The translations under genes and the position numbers were made by a program. Below, piece by piece: positions 46,518 to 55,838 of a DNA stretch of 64,000 bases. Numbering within the stretch: the first letter of the stretch is position 1; each line of letters begins with the position of its first letter. The notes beneath the pieces were generated by a model, which did not search any database, had not been told where the DNA came from, and saw only the letters and a program-made list of their open reading frames with translations. Source of the stretch: Sulfurospirillum sp. UBA2217 (GTDB taxonomy: Bacteria > Campylobacterota > Campylobacteria > Campylobacterales > Sulfurospirillaceae); the NCBI GenBank assembly GCA_002328495.1, contig DCUJ01000001.1:62001-126000 (forward strand), in the 5' to 3' direction.

Positions 46518-47626
46518 ATATCGATACCATTCCCAATAATCCCTACCTTCTGCTAACCCCAGGACCTTTAAGCACCACCAAAGCGGTGAGGGCTGCCATG
46601 CTAAAGGATTGGTGTACGTGGGATAACGAGTACAATGAGATGATTCAAGCGGTTCGCGCAGAAGTGGTAGCCTTAGGATCCCGAAGCGATGCGTATACGG
46701 CGGTATTGATGCAAGGTAGCGGTACGTTTAGCGTTGAAGCTGCTCTTGGGACACTTATGCCCAGAAATGAGGGTACCCTTTTGGTGTTAGCCAATGGCGC
46801 GTATGGAGAGAGAATGGCAAGCATCGCACAGTATGCGGGTATTTCGTGTGTCACACAAAGAGCTTTAGAGACGCAAACGTTTGATGGTGAGGCACTAGAA
46901 ACAAGGCTTAAAACAGACGCATCTATCACCGCAGTGGCTGTGGTGCATTGTGAAACCACCACGGGAATTTTAAATCCTATTGAAGAGATAGGTAAAATTG
47001 TTAAAAAATACAACAAGCTTTTTCTTGTTGATGCCATGAGTAGTTTTGGGGGGATCCCTATTGATTTGGATGCTTTAGAGATTGATGTGTTGATCTCCAG
47101 TGCCAATAAATGCATCCAAGGTGTACCTGGTTTTGGATTTATGCTCTTTAAAAAAGACGTACTTGCACGCTGTAAAGGTAACGCACGCTCTTTGAGTCTT
47201 GATGTGTATGACCAATGGGATGTCATGGAAAAAGGGCATGGTAAATGGCGTTTTACATCGCCAACCCATGTTGTGCATGCTTTTAGTGAAGCATTGGTGG
47301 AACTACGTCTTGAGGGTGGCGTTGAAAAAAGAAATGCTAGGTATCGTGCCAATCAGCTTCTTTTGGTGGAGGGCATGGAGGCATTGGGCTTTACGTGTGT
47401 GGTTGAAAAATCGCTTCAAAGCCCTATTATTACCAGTTTTTACAGCCCTGAATCTCAGAGTTATGACTTTGCGGAGTTTTATAAGCGTCTTAAGTGTGCA
47501 GGGTTTGTGATTTATCCAGGAAAGGTCTCCAATATCGATAGTTTCCGTATTGGTACCATCGGTGATGTTTTTCCTGAAGATATCGTGTGTCTGCTTCATG
47601 CCATTGATGAGGCAAAGTTTTGGTAA
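46490..47626 (+). CDS. phnW: 2-aminoethylphosphonate--pyruvate transaminase
   Basis: PhnW moves the amino group from 2-aminoethylphosphonate to pyruvate, giving phosphonoacetaldehyde and alanine. The 378-residue PLP enzyme has YLLLTPGPLSTT at the start, QGSGTFSVEAALG, VDAMSSFGGIPID, and the PLP lysine in SSANKCIQGVPGFGF. A GAGAAACGCC ribosome region is inside the end of phnX. It is the first half of the phosphonatase pathway. Confidence 0.96.
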   Translation: MCDRLYETIDIDTIPNNPYLLLTPGPLSTTKAVRAAMLKDWCTWDNEYNEMIQAVRAEVVALGSRSDAYTAVLMQGSGTFSVEAALGTLMPRNEGTLLVLANGAYGERMASIAQYAGISCVTQRALETQTFDGEALETRLKTDASITAVAVVHCETTTGILNPIEEIGKIVKKYNKLFLVDAMSSFGGIPIDLDALEIDVLISSANKCIQGVPGFGFMLFKKDVLARCKGNARSLSLDVYDQWDVMEKGHGKWRFTSPTHVVHAFSEALVELRLEGGVEKRNARYRANQLLLVEGMEALGFTCVVEKSLQSPIITSFYSPESQSYDFAEFYKRLKCAGFVIYPGKVSNIDSFRIGTIGDVFPEDIVCLLHAIDEAKFW

Positions 47627-48150
47627 TACCGTTTGCGCTTGAGAGTGGCTTTTGTCTCGTTTTTTTGGCTTACGTCTTTCAACTCATTAAAACATACTCA
47701 ACGAAAAGAGGTGATGGGATAGCGCTTAATGGCTATCTGGTCACCTTTATCACGCTTTCAAGTTACATTCTTTGGAGTAAGGGAAGCTTGGGAAATATCA
47801 AGATTTTAGAACTTGTGGTTCACACGTTAACGTTTGTGGTGATTGTGATGCACTCTTCTAAAATACGTTTTTCAAAAAAAGATACGATGATTTTTTTGGT
47901 GGCACTCTTTGGCTCTTTCAATCTCATCGGTGGCATTGCCCAAGCGCATAAAAGTTTTCAAAATCTCCATGCACATGATGTGAGTGTTATGCACTATTTT
48001 CTTATTTTTATTGCCAATCTTCTTTTTTTACATGTAGCCTTTTTGGAGGATGAACGTAGCAATATCATTGTGGGCTTAATCATCACCAACATCATTTACA
48101 TGTACATTTTATTTCAAACGGTGCGTTCTATTACCAAACGGTTACCGTAA
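47620..48150 (+). CDS. Unknown membrane protein in the phosphonate operon
   Basis: The 176-residue protein has five to six membrane helices and short loops. The first helix starts within 10 residues and the last ends near residue 170. Low-level similarity to a PQ-loop/SemiSWEET-like or MtN3-type layout cannot be judged here; no family is recognised. The start is TTG at 47620, which overlaps phnW by 7 bp; no strong ribosome site is seen, so the exact start is uncertain. Its place between the degradation and uptake genes suggests a role in phosphonate or product transport. Confidence 0.6.
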   Translation: MVIPFALESGFCLVFLAYVFQLIKTYSTKRGDGIALNGYLVTFITLSSYILWSKGSLGNIKILELVVHTLTFVVIVMHSSKIRFSKKDTMIFLVALFGSFNLIGGIAQAHKSFQNLHAHDVSVMHYFLIFIANLLFLHVAFLEDERSNIIVGLIITNIIYMYILFQTVRSITKRLP

Positions 48151-48209
48151 TCAATTTGTGCCCAAGAGCTGATAGCATTGAGCCATCAAATCTTTTAAAG
48201 GGGTGTTTT

Positions 48210-49226
48210 ATGTTGACAAAAGGATTAAGTCTTATCACAGGTGTTTTACTGTTAGGTGGCACGGTGTTTGCCAAAGAGAGTTTGACGGTTTATACGGCAT
48301 TAGAGACCGATCAGGTTAAGCCCTATTTGGAATCGTTTAAAAAAGTAGAGCCTGATATTGAGGTTAAAATTGTCCGTGATTCAACAGGGATTGTGACTGC
48401 AAAACTTTTGGCTGAAAAAGCCAATCCACAAGCTGATGTGGTTTGGGGAACTGCCGCTACGAGTTTAGTTTTATTGGAGCAAAATGGTATGCTTGAAGCC
48501 TACGCGCCTAAGAGTTTGGACAAAATCGATGCCAAATACCGTGATAGTAAAAATCCTCCAGCATGGGTAGGTAATGATATTTGGGGCAGTGCCATCTGTT
48601 TTAACGAAGTCGAAGCTAAAAAACAAAACCTTCCGTTGCCCACCAGTTGGGAAGACCTAACTAAGCCTATCTACAAAGGTAAAATCGTTATGCCAAATCC
48701 TGCCAGCTCAGGCACAGGGTTTTTAGATGTGACTGCATGGCTGAAGATTTTTGGGGAGAAAAAAGGGTGGGAATACATGGACAAGCTCCATGAAAACATC
48801 GGTCAGTACACCCATTCTGGCTCAAAGCCGTGCAAAATGGCAGCGGCGGGTGAATTTCCAATAGGCATTAGTTTTGAGTACCGTGCGGCAAAGTCTAAAA
48901 AAGAGGGCGCACCTATTGCCATTGTGTATCCTAAAGAGGGACTTGGATGGGATTTGGAAGCTACGGCGATTGTGAAGGGAACCAAAAATTTAGAAACCGC
49001 TAAAAAGTTTGTCAACTGGGCAACAGGTGAAGAAGCAAGTAAATTGTATGCGCAAAATTTTGCGGTGGTTGCGTACAAAGGACTTTCACAAAAAATTGAG
49101 CACATTCCAGCCAATTATGAGTCCATGCTGGTTGAAAATGATTTTGCATGGTCGGCTAAAAACAGAGAAGCTATCTTAAAAGAGTGGTCAAAACGCTACG
49201 AATCTAAATCTGAACCTAAAAAATAA
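48210..49226 (+). CDS. phnS: 2-aminoethylphosphonate ABC transporter substrate-binding protein
   Basis: This iron(III)/AEP-type binding protein (family 1) has 338 residues. A signal peptide (LSLITGVLLLGGTVFA) is followed by LTVYTALETDQVKPYLESF, PQADVVWGTAATSLVLL, and PNPASSGTGFLDVTAWL, a pattern typical of the AEP-binding subgroup. ATG at 48210 with AAAGGGG upstream is preferred over an in-frame ATG at 48156. The substrate follows from the neighbouring phnX and phnW. A hairpin separates it from the ATPase gene. Confidence 0.9.
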   Translation: MLTKGLSLITGVLLLGGTVFAKESLTVYTALETDQVKPYLESFKKVEPDIEVKIVRDSTGIVTAKLLAEKANPQADVVWGTAATSLVLLEQNGMLEAYAPKSLDKIDAKYRDSKNPPAWVGNDIWGSAICFNEVEAKKQNLPLPTSWEDLTKPIYKGKIVMPNPASSGTGFLDVTAWLKIFGEKKGWEYMDKLHENIGQYTHSGSKPCKMAAAGEFPIGISFEYRAAKSKKEGAPIAIVYPKEGLGWDLEATAIVKGTKNLETAKKFVNWATGEEASKLYAQNFAVVAYKGLSQKIEHIPANYESMLVENDFAWSAKNREAILKEWSKRYESKSEPKK

Positions 49227-49231
49227 CGCTT

Positions 49232-49255
49232 ACAGCGGGATTTCCCGCTGTAGTT
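49232..49255 (+). terminator. Intra-operon hairpin (attenuator) between binding protein and ATPase genes
   Basis: ACAGCGGG (49232-49239) and CCCGCTGT (49244-49251) form a perfect 8-bp stem with an ATTT loop, followed by AGTTTT. Partial termination here would leave more binding-protein mRNA than transporter mRNA. Confidence 0.6.
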
Positions 49256-49268
49256 TTAAGGAAAATGT

Positions 49269-50360
49269 GTGTCTCAAAATGCCATTACCATTAACAATGT
49301 TGAAAAACGCTTCGATGATTTTATAGCCCTTCGTGATATTAACTTAGAGGTTAAAAAAGGGGAGTTGGTCTGTTTTTTGGGTCCATCAGGATGTGGGAAG
49401 ACGACGTTACTTCGTATCATCGCAGGGCTTGAAGAGTGTGATGGTGGTGAGGTGATTCAAAATGGTCATGTCATTACCCATCTGCCTCCTTCCAAGCGCG
49501 ATTATGGCATCGTTTTTCAAAGTTATGCCCTCTTTCCTAACCTAAGCGTGGCTAAAAATATTGCGTATGGTCTCAAAAAGAAAGACATTGAAAAAAAAGA
49601 GGCGAAAAAGCGGGTTAAAGAACTGTTAGCACTTGTGGGTTTGAGTGGAAGCGAAGAAAAATACCCCAGTGAGCTTAGCGGTGGGCAACAACAACGTGTG
49701 GCGTTTGCCCGTGCCATTGCCACAAATCCCTCTTTGTTACTGTTAGACGAACCACTCTCTGCCCTTGATGCTAGAGTCAGAGAGCATCTGCGTCAAGAGA
49801 TCAGGGAGTTGCAAAAAAACCTTGGCATTACGACGATTATGGTTACCCATGACCAAGAAGAAGCCCTTAGTATTGCCGATAAAATCGTGGTGATGAACCA
49901 TGGTGTGATTGAACAAATCGGCACCCCTCTTGAAATTTACCATCACCCCCAAAGCCTTTTTGTAGCTGATTTTGTGGGTAAAATCAATCTTTTAAGTGCC
50001 CTATATAAAGGTAATGGTTTTTTTCAAGCGGGGCAACTTGTACTTACGATTGACATTGAAGCAACACCTGAACCACTGCTTGGCTCAAAGATGAAGCTCT
50101 TGGTACGCCCTGAAGATGTGAAACTTTATGTTGACACGTACGAAGAGATGAATATCTTAGAGGGTGATGTTCTTAAAGTGACATTTTTAGGAAGTTTTTG
50201 TAGGGTGCTCATGAGCATTAAAGGGTTATTGGAAGACAGATTGTTGGTGGATATGTCTCATAAAATGCTCTCCCAATATCATGTAAAAGAGGGTAGTTTG
50301 TTAAAGCTTAGTATTTCTCCTAACGATATTTGTTATTTTGTGGACGAGGATCATGCGTAG
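49269..50360 (+). CDS. phnT: 2-aminoethylphosphonate ABC transporter ATP-binding protein
   Basis: The 363-residue ABC ATPase has Walker A GPSGCGKTT, the Q loop VFQSYALFP, signature LSGGQQQR, Walker B LLLLDEPLSALD and the H loop VTHDQEEA. A C-terminal TOBE-like domain (about 235-360) is of the spermidine/iron/AEP importer type. The start is GTG at 49269 with AAGGAAAATGT upstream. The order binding protein, ATPase, permease matches phnSTU loci. It overlaps the permease by 8 bp. Confidence 0.93.
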   Translation: MSQNAITINNVEKRFDDFIALRDINLEVKKGELVCFLGPSGCGKTTLLRIIAGLEECDGGEVIQNGHVITHLPPSKRDYGIVFQSYALFPNLSVAKNIAYGLKKKDIEKKEAKKRVKELLALVGLSGSEEKYPSELSGGQQQRVAFARAIATNPSLLLLDEPLSALDARVREHLRQEIRELQKNLGITTIMVTHDQEEALSIADKIVVMNHGVIEQIGTPLEIYHHPQSLFVADFVGKINLLSALYKGNGFFQAGQLVLTIDIEATPEPLLGSKMKLLVRPEDVKLYVDTYEEMNILEGDVLKVTFLGSFCRVLMSIKGLLEDRLLVDMSHKMLSQYHVKEGSLLKLSISPNDICYFVDEDHA

Positions 50361-52023
50361 TTTTTGGAGTGATTCTAATAAAATAGTGATGGCTTTTTTG
50401 ATGGTCTGTTTGTTTTTGCTTCTAAGCGGAATGATTTTTTTACCCTTACTGGAAATCTTACAAAAAAGTTTTTACACATCTTTAGGAGATTTTGTAGGAC
50501 TGGACAATTTTATACGTTATCTTGGCGAAGAAAAGTCACTTCGTTTGATTCAAAATTCACTCTTTGTCTCCATCGTCTCAACCCTCATCGTGATTCCGAT
50601 TGCTTTTGTGTTTGCGTATGCGCTTTTGCGCTCTTGTATGCCTTTTAAACCTCTCTTTCGCTACCTTGCCCTTATTCCTCTGCTCTCACCTTCTTTATTG
50701 CCTGCCATTTCGTTTGTCTATCTTTTTGGCAATCAAGGCTTTTTGAAAAGTTGGATGGGGGATGGCTCGATTTACGGGCCTTGGGGTATTATTATGGGAG
50801 AGTGCTTTTATGTGTTTCCGCATGTGTTGATGATATTACTCAGTGCACTCTCCTTGTCCGATGCACGACTGTACGAAGTGGCAGAAAGTATGGGAGCAGG
50901 GAGCATTAAGCGGTTTTTGACCATTACTCTGCCAAGTGCTAAATACGGTTTGATTTCAGCCATTTTGGTGAGTTTTACGCTGGTTATTACTGATTTTGGT
51001 GTGCCTAAAGTCATCGGAGGTGATTTTGGTGTGTTAGCTACAGAGATTTACAAGCAAGTGATTGGCCAGCAAAATTTCTCTTTAGGAGCAACCATTGGGG
51101 TGCTGTTGTTGATTCCATCTATCATCACTTTTGGTATCGATAGAGTTGTACAACGCAAACAAAAAGCAACACTAGGATCTAAATTTGTCCTCTACCGTCC
51201 TAAAAAATCACCACTTTTTGATGCCATCATGGGCGTATTTAGCTCTGGGGTGGTTCTGCTTTTGCTCATTATTTTAGGCGTTTCTGTTTTTGCCTCTTTT
51301 GCGAAATTTTGGCCGTATGATTTAAGCCTTGTGCTGAAGCATTATGATTTTGACAGTATGGATGGAGGCGGTTGGAACTCTTATTTTAACTCCTTACAAC
51401 TGGCGTTTTGGACGGCCTTGTATGGGACGATATTGGTCTTTATTTGCGCGTACATTGTGGAGAGAACTAAAGTGTTTTCTTGGCTCAAAGGTGCGCTTAA
51501 ATTTTTAGCCCTGCTTCCGATGGCGGTTCCAGGAATGGTGCTAGGTCTTGGGTATATCTTCTTTTTCAACAATCCACACAGCCCTTTTAACGGTCTGTAT
51601 CAAAGCATGGCGATATTGGTGATGTGTACCATTGCTCATTTTTTTACCACAAGTTACATTACCGCCGTTACAACCATCAAGCAAATTGACAGTGAATTTG
51701 AAGATGTCTCAGACTCTATGGGCGTTGCCTTTTACCACACCTTTTTAAGGGTGACCGTTCCCATTGCCATTCCTTCTATCTTGGAGATAGCACGCTACTT
51801 TTTTGTCAATGCCATGACGACCGTTTCAGCCGTTGTCTTTTTATACTCGCCTCACACGACATTAGCGTCTTTAGCGGTCTTAAATATGGACGACGCAGGT
51901 GACATTAGCTCTGCTGCTGCGATGGCGTCTTTGATTGTCGTAACCTCTATTGGGGTGACACTTTGTTTTAATGGGATTTCGCATTCTATCGTGAAAAAAA
52001 CACAGAAGTGGCGCAAAGGGTAA
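50353..52023 (+). CDS. phnU: 2-aminoethylphosphonate ABC transporter permease, double-length
   Basis: The 556-residue protein contains two complete permease halves (12 or more membrane helices). Each has an EAA-type loop for docking the ATPase: EVAESMGAGSIKRFLTITLPSAKYGLI in the first half and EDVSDSMGVAFYHTFLRVTVPIAIPS in the second. It therefore supplies both membrane subunits of the importer, replacing separate PhnU and PhnV. Start ATG at 50353; an upstream TTG frame is not used. It is the last gene of the operon and is followed by a bidirectional terminator. Confidence 0.93.
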   Translation: MRSFWSDSNKIVMAFLMVCLFLLLSGMIFLPLLEILQKSFYTSLGDFVGLDNFIRYLGEEKSLRLIQNSLFVSIVSTLIVIPIAFVFAYALLRSCMPFKPLFRYLALIPLLSPSLLPAISFVYLFGNQGFLKSWMGDGSIYGPWGIIMGECFYVFPHVLMILLSALSLSDARLYEVAESMGAGSIKRFLTITLPSAKYGLISAILVSFTLVITDFGVPKVIGGDFGVLATEIYKQVIGQQNFSLGATIGVLLLIPSIITFGIDRVVQRKQKATLGSKFVLYRPKKSPLFDAIMGVFSSGVVLLLLIILGVSVFASFAKFWPYDLSLVLKHYDFDSMDGGGWNSYFNSLQLAFWTALYGTILVFICAYIVERTKVFSWLKGALKFLALLPMAVPGMVLGLGYIFFFNNPHSPFNGLYQSMAILVMCTIAHFFTTSYITAVTTIKQIDSEFEDVSDSMGVAFYHTFLRVTVPIAIPSILEIARYFFVNAMTTVSAVVFLYSPHTTLASLAVLNMDDAGDISSAAAMASLIVVTSIGVTLCFNGISHSIVKKTQKWRKG

Positions 52024-52030
52024 AAAACAA

Positions 52031-52052
52031 AACCCCCTAAAACTAGGGGGTT
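52031..52052. terminator. Bidirectional terminator between convergent genes
   Basis: AACCCCCTA (52031-52039) and TAGGGGGTT (52044-52052) form a perfect 9-bp stem with an AAAC loop. On the minus strand it is followed by TTGTTTTTTA; on the plus strand by a short TT. The stem includes the stop codon of the minus-strand gene. Confidence 0.8.
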
Positions 52053-53926
52053 TCAAAAACCAAAGGATATTTTAAAAGTGGCATATATTCGCCATCATAC
52101 AAGGTGTCTTTTTCGTCAATCAGCGTCTTTATCACACCGACACCTTGCGTAAGTGTCGCCTCTGTTTCAATGGGTCTATCGGTAATGATATCCCCTTGTG
52201 CATACGCTTTGCCATCTATGTGTGTGTACGTACTGTTTGTATCTCTAAAATAGCGAAAGGTAAAAGGGGTTTGCGTGAAAACATCTTTTCCAAGTGTAAA
52301 TCGCTGTGTGGCAACTACTTTTCGATACCCAATAGCCCCTTGTAAAGCTTCTTCTGATGTAGGGTATAAAAGCCTTGGATGGATAAAACCTTCTTTGTTT
52401 AGGTACTCTTTTTTTAGTACAAATTCTTCCATGAGTTTTACATGTAATTGATGCTGTACATGTAATGTGGAGGAATTTTTAAAGTCCAAAACCTTCCAGT
52501 CGGCACTGTATCCTCTTGATGTACGAATAGTCTGTATTAAAAAATCTTCCATGCTATGAGGCATCACACCGTATAAATTAGCACCTACGACGTGTGTGAG
52601 GAAGTAGCCAAACTCCCCTTGGTTGGTTTTACGATTGAGAGGATCCCCTCGGTTAGAATGCGCTTTTCCTTCTTTCATGCTATACGCCAGATAGTCCATC
52701 TCCGCCCATCCCAGTTGAGCGGGAAATTTGCGTGGAAATGCCCATGTTGAATCAATCGTATTGCCACTACCAGAAGTAAAAGAGGAGGGTTCAAAGCCAT
52801 AGTTATCGCTGTGACAGCCCACACATTGCATCAGCTCTTCACCCTTTTGAGGGCGCAAATGCCCTTTGGCATCTTCGATAAATCCCGCTAAAATCCACCC
52901 CGCACCATTGTCAATCCAGCCTTGTTTTTTATTTAGATACAGTGGCGCATTTTCCTCTTTTTCAGCGGCTTCTCCTGGATAAAACATTTTGGTTTTCACC
53001 ATATAACGTATCTCTTTCACCCGTGAGGCGCGTGTACCTTTGGCTCTTAAATCAACATAGTGTAAGGGATGGGCAAACTCTGTAAAAAGAGGGTAAAGCC
53101 CACGAAGGACATCTATATTTTTGGCATTGCCATAGTATGTTTTGGGGTCGTTCGGCTCTAGCCTATCGGTGATGGCTTTTTCCAATAAATCAAGATTTTG
53201 GCTATAAATCGCCTCACTCCAAATCCCTTGTTCATCTTGCATAAAGCGATGAGGCAAGCGAATGTAAATGCCTGAGACACTTCCGCTCATCGGCGTAAAA
53301 ATGCCATAAGGCATAAAATTGATGGCTCTCCAGCCTGTATTATCTTCAAAAATAGCCCGCTGTGTTGCTTTGGTGCGCACAAAACCGTCTTCTTTAGCCG
53401 GTAAATCTGAGGGGCTTAGATCGGGGAAAAGTCTCCACGGTGAATCATCTTGCCCATTTTCCCAGCCCATTTTTCCGCTGCGTTTAGCATACGCTTTTGC
53501 CCAGTTGTTCTCTGTAAGATAGCTTTGCATCTTTGTTTCATCAAAACGATAGGGGCTTTTTTGATACGCGGCTTCTAGTTTTTCGGGGAAGAGGGTGTTT
53601 TCCCATGGATTGATGCTAGGGGAGAGGGTTTGTTGGGTGGCAGGGGTGAAACTATACACCGTTTGAAGATTGCCTGTGACAGCAGAAAGTCCTGCTTGGG
53701 GGTTATTGTTGCCAAGGCGTGCACGAGCTGGGGCATTGGTGTGGCAAAATAGACACGCGTTTTGCTTTCCTCCACTTGTTTCGATGTAGCACTGCGCAGG
53801 AATGTTGGCATAAGGGTTGGCAAAAGTGGTTCGGCTGACAAATTCACCCACTAAAGAGCTGCCAAAGCCCACAACGGGGCTAAGGCAGAGGGTAAAAATG
53901 AGGCGATTAAAGCCCTGGGATACCAT
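52043..53926 (-). CDS. Exported diheme cytochrome c-type protein, family not recognised
   Basis: The product is 627 residues, with two heme c sites: CLFCH near the N-terminus and CVGCH in the middle. A hydrophobic N-terminal segment (RLIFTLCLSPVVGFGSSLVG) serves for export. The rest is largely soluble with many aromatic residues, and no peroxidase (MauG/CcpA) motif is recognised. ATG at 53926 is inside the 3' end of the PhoX-like gene (20-bp overlap); an ATG at 53971 lacks support. The tight overlap implies a shared function, probably in the periplasm. Confidence 0.72.
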   Translation of the reverse strand: MVSQGFNRLIFTLCLSPVVGFGSSLVGEFVSRTTFANPYANIPAQCYIETSGGKQNACLFCHTNAPARARLGNNNPQAGLSAVTGNLQTVYSFTPATQQTLSPSINPWENTLFPEKLEAAYQKSPYRFDETKMQSYLTENNWAKAYAKRSGKMGWENGQDDSPWRLFPDLSPSDLPAKEDGFVRTKATQRAIFEDNTGWRAINFMPYGIFTPMSGSVSGIYIRLPHRFMQDEQGIWSEAIYSQNLDLLEKAITDRLEPNDPKTYYGNAKNIDVLRGLYPLFTEFAHPLHYVDLRAKGTRASRVKEIRYMVKTKMFYPGEAAEKEENAPLYLNKKQGWIDNGAGWILAGFIEDAKGHLRPQKGEELMQCVGCHSDNYGFEPSSFTSGSGNTIDSTWAFPRKFPAQLGWAEMDYLAYSMKEGKAHSNRGDPLNRKTNQGEFGYFLTHVVGANLYGVMPHSMEDFLIQTIRTSRGYSADWKVLDFKNSSTLHVQHQLHVKLMEEFVLKKEYLNKEGFIHPRLLYPTSEEALQGAIGYRKVVATQRFTLGKDVFTQTPFTFRYFRDTNSTYTHIDGKAYAQGDIITDRPIETEATLTQGVGVIKTLIDEKDTLYDGEYMPLLKYPLVFETP

Positions 53927-55748
53927 GAATGTAACCAATAGGCGCTTGGAATTTATCGATTTTTGGAGCAACTTTTTCTTGAAGCTCTTTTGGCATGGTC
54001 TTAATGAAATCGGCTTGATGTTGGGCGTTGCTCATAATGTACGCATGACCGTTCATGTTTTCAACCACTTGAAGTCCTGTCGATTCGGCACCTGCTGGAA
54101 CAGAGAGGATGCGAGAGAGCTTTTTGGTGTCGATGTTGTATGCCCAAACGAAATTGTTCACATGGGTTCCACTGTCTTCACCGATGAAAAGGGTGCGAGA
54201 CTTAGAGGAATAAAAGACATTGTCAGTATTGGCGATTTTATCCACCGCACAGGTGTTGCCAAGGGCATCTGTGGCGATTTCTTCACCCAAAAGTGGGGCA
54301 GGTACGTACATTCTTACTGGTACAAAATCACTCTGAATCAGTGCGCCACTTGTGTCTTTGACATTGCTATGCATGACAACTTCGTACGTTCCGCCACAAC
54401 GATTTTTAGCCACTTTGATGTGATCTTTTTCAAAGCTTGTATCTTTTGCCATCCCTTTTTCGATGTATGACATGGCGATGTAGAGTTTTTTGTCTTCTGG
54501 GTTAAATGCAACGCCTTCCATTTTGTTAAACTCTGTTGTGGCTCCCATATACGCGGCATAGCGTCTGGTTTCTAAAAAGGCAGCAGCTTTTTCCATCCCT
54601 GGTTTTAATTTGAGGTACTCAATGTCTGAATGACCGGCTTTGACTGCTTTAAAGCCTTCATGTTTTTTTGCATCAAATTCTGCGGGCGCGTAGGCTTCAA
54701 AGATATCACTAAAGGTCAGTTTGTTTTTCCACTCTGCCACTTCTTTAGAGTTTGCATGCCCTAATTTAACCCAGCTTAAGCCCGCTTGCCCACCATCTTT
54801 GGCACCATCTTCATTGAATTGTTTCCAAATAGCCGCATAGAGTGTTCCACTGTCAAGATTTTTTTCACTGTCTCCCACGTACATGTAAAGACCTACTTGC
54901 GCGCCATCATCCCCAAAAAAAGCGGTTTTGCTGTCACTCATCACTTTAGCCATCTCCCATGTGCCTCGACCCATTGCATAGTGCTTGGCGACCTTTGTTT
55001 TACCTTTGGCATCCACACTCACTTCAGTGATGTATCCATAGTCATAAGCATTAGCCTCTTTTTTGCCTTCAAAATAGAGCTCACTCATCGCTTTTAGCCC
55101 TTTGAGTGCGGCTTTGTGATTTTTCCCACTTGAAGCGGTGAAGTACAAATCATAATCCTCTTCGCTGCCTAAGTGTGTATTCCAAGGGGTTTGCGAACCA
55201 AAACATGGAATCCAAATTCCCCCAACGCTTGAAAAGTCGATGGGGTATTGCTCAGTTGCTTTGAGTTTGCCACTTTTGGCATCTTGTGAGATGGAAGTGA
55301 GTGTCATGCTCATGGGAGCGCGGTTGTGCCATGTGGTTGATTTTTCAACGGATGAGCCATCGCTTAAAATCCAGTCGTATTCGTAATGCGTGACCAAATA
55401 GAGTGAACCATCTACATTTAACAAAGAGTTACTATCAGGTGTTTCAGCGATAAGGGGTTTACCAAAAGGGTCCATCAAAGGCTTCATGGATGCACTGTAA
55501 AGCTGACCAGCTGGGTTTTTGTTCGTGCCTACTTTATCTTTAACACCAAAAAGTGTTTCATACGAGAGCGCTCTTTCTATCTTCCCGCCACTTGGGGTAT
55601 GAATGATAACCTTAGCTTCAGAGTACGCTTTTGCCATTTGCTCAGGCGTACTCGGAGCGTTCATTCCGATAAATTCGACGGAACTTGCTGCGCATAGGCT
55701 TGATGCCACCAAAGAAAGAGACAGACAGAGTGTTGATAAACGTTTCAC
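53907..55748 (-). CDS. PhoX-like (DUF839) periplasmic phosphatase family protein
   Basis: The 613-residue protein has a Sec signal peptide (LCLSLSLVASSLCAAS). The mature part matches the DUF839/PhoX beta-propeller type: LYLVTHYEYDWILSDGS, GRGTWEMAKVMSDSKTAFFGDDG, MYVGDS, EKDHIKVAKNRCGGTYEVV, DNVFYSSKSRTLFIGEDSGTHVNNF. PhoX is a Ca2+/Fe3+ alkaline phosphatase; this copy lacks the twin-arginine signal common in PhoX, so it may differ in cofactor loading or function. It is coupled to the diheme gene. An iterated palindrome lies upstream (55812-55821). Confidence 0.78.
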   Translation of the reverse strand: MKRLSTLCLSLSLVASSLCAASSVEFIGMNAPSTPEQMAKAYSEAKVIIHTPSGGKIERALSYETLFGVKDKVGTNKNPAGQLYSASMKPLMDPFGKPLIAETPDSNSLLNVDGSLYLVTHYEYDWILSDGSSVEKSTTWHNRAPMSMTLTSISQDAKSGKLKATEQYPIDFSSVGGIWIPCFGSQTPWNTHLGSEEDYDLYFTASSGKNHKAALKGLKAMSELYFEGKKEANAYDYGYITEVSVDAKGKTKVAKHYAMGRGTWEMAKVMSDSKTAFFGDDGAQVGLYMYVGDSEKNLDSGTLYAAIWKQFNEDGAKDGGQAGLSWVKLGHANSKEVAEWKNKLTFSDIFEAYAPAEFDAKKHEGFKAVKAGHSDIEYLKLKPGMEKAAAFLETRRYAAYMGATTEFNKMEGVAFNPEDKKLYIAMSYIEKGMAKDTSFEKDHIKVAKNRCGGTYEVVMHSNVKDTSGALIQSDFVPVRMYVPAPLLGEEIATDALGNTCAVDKIANTDNVFYSSKSRTLFIGEDSGTHVNNFVWAYNIDTKKLSRILSVPAGAESTGLQVVENMNGHAYIMSNAQHQADFIKTMPKELQEKVAPKIDKFQAPIGYIHGIPGL

Positions 55749-55838
55749 ACAAAACCTCCAAAATAAAATGATTAAGTGTGCGAATGATAGTTAAGAAGCG
55801 TTACAAAAGTGTTACATGTAATAGTGATTTTAGTCGCT

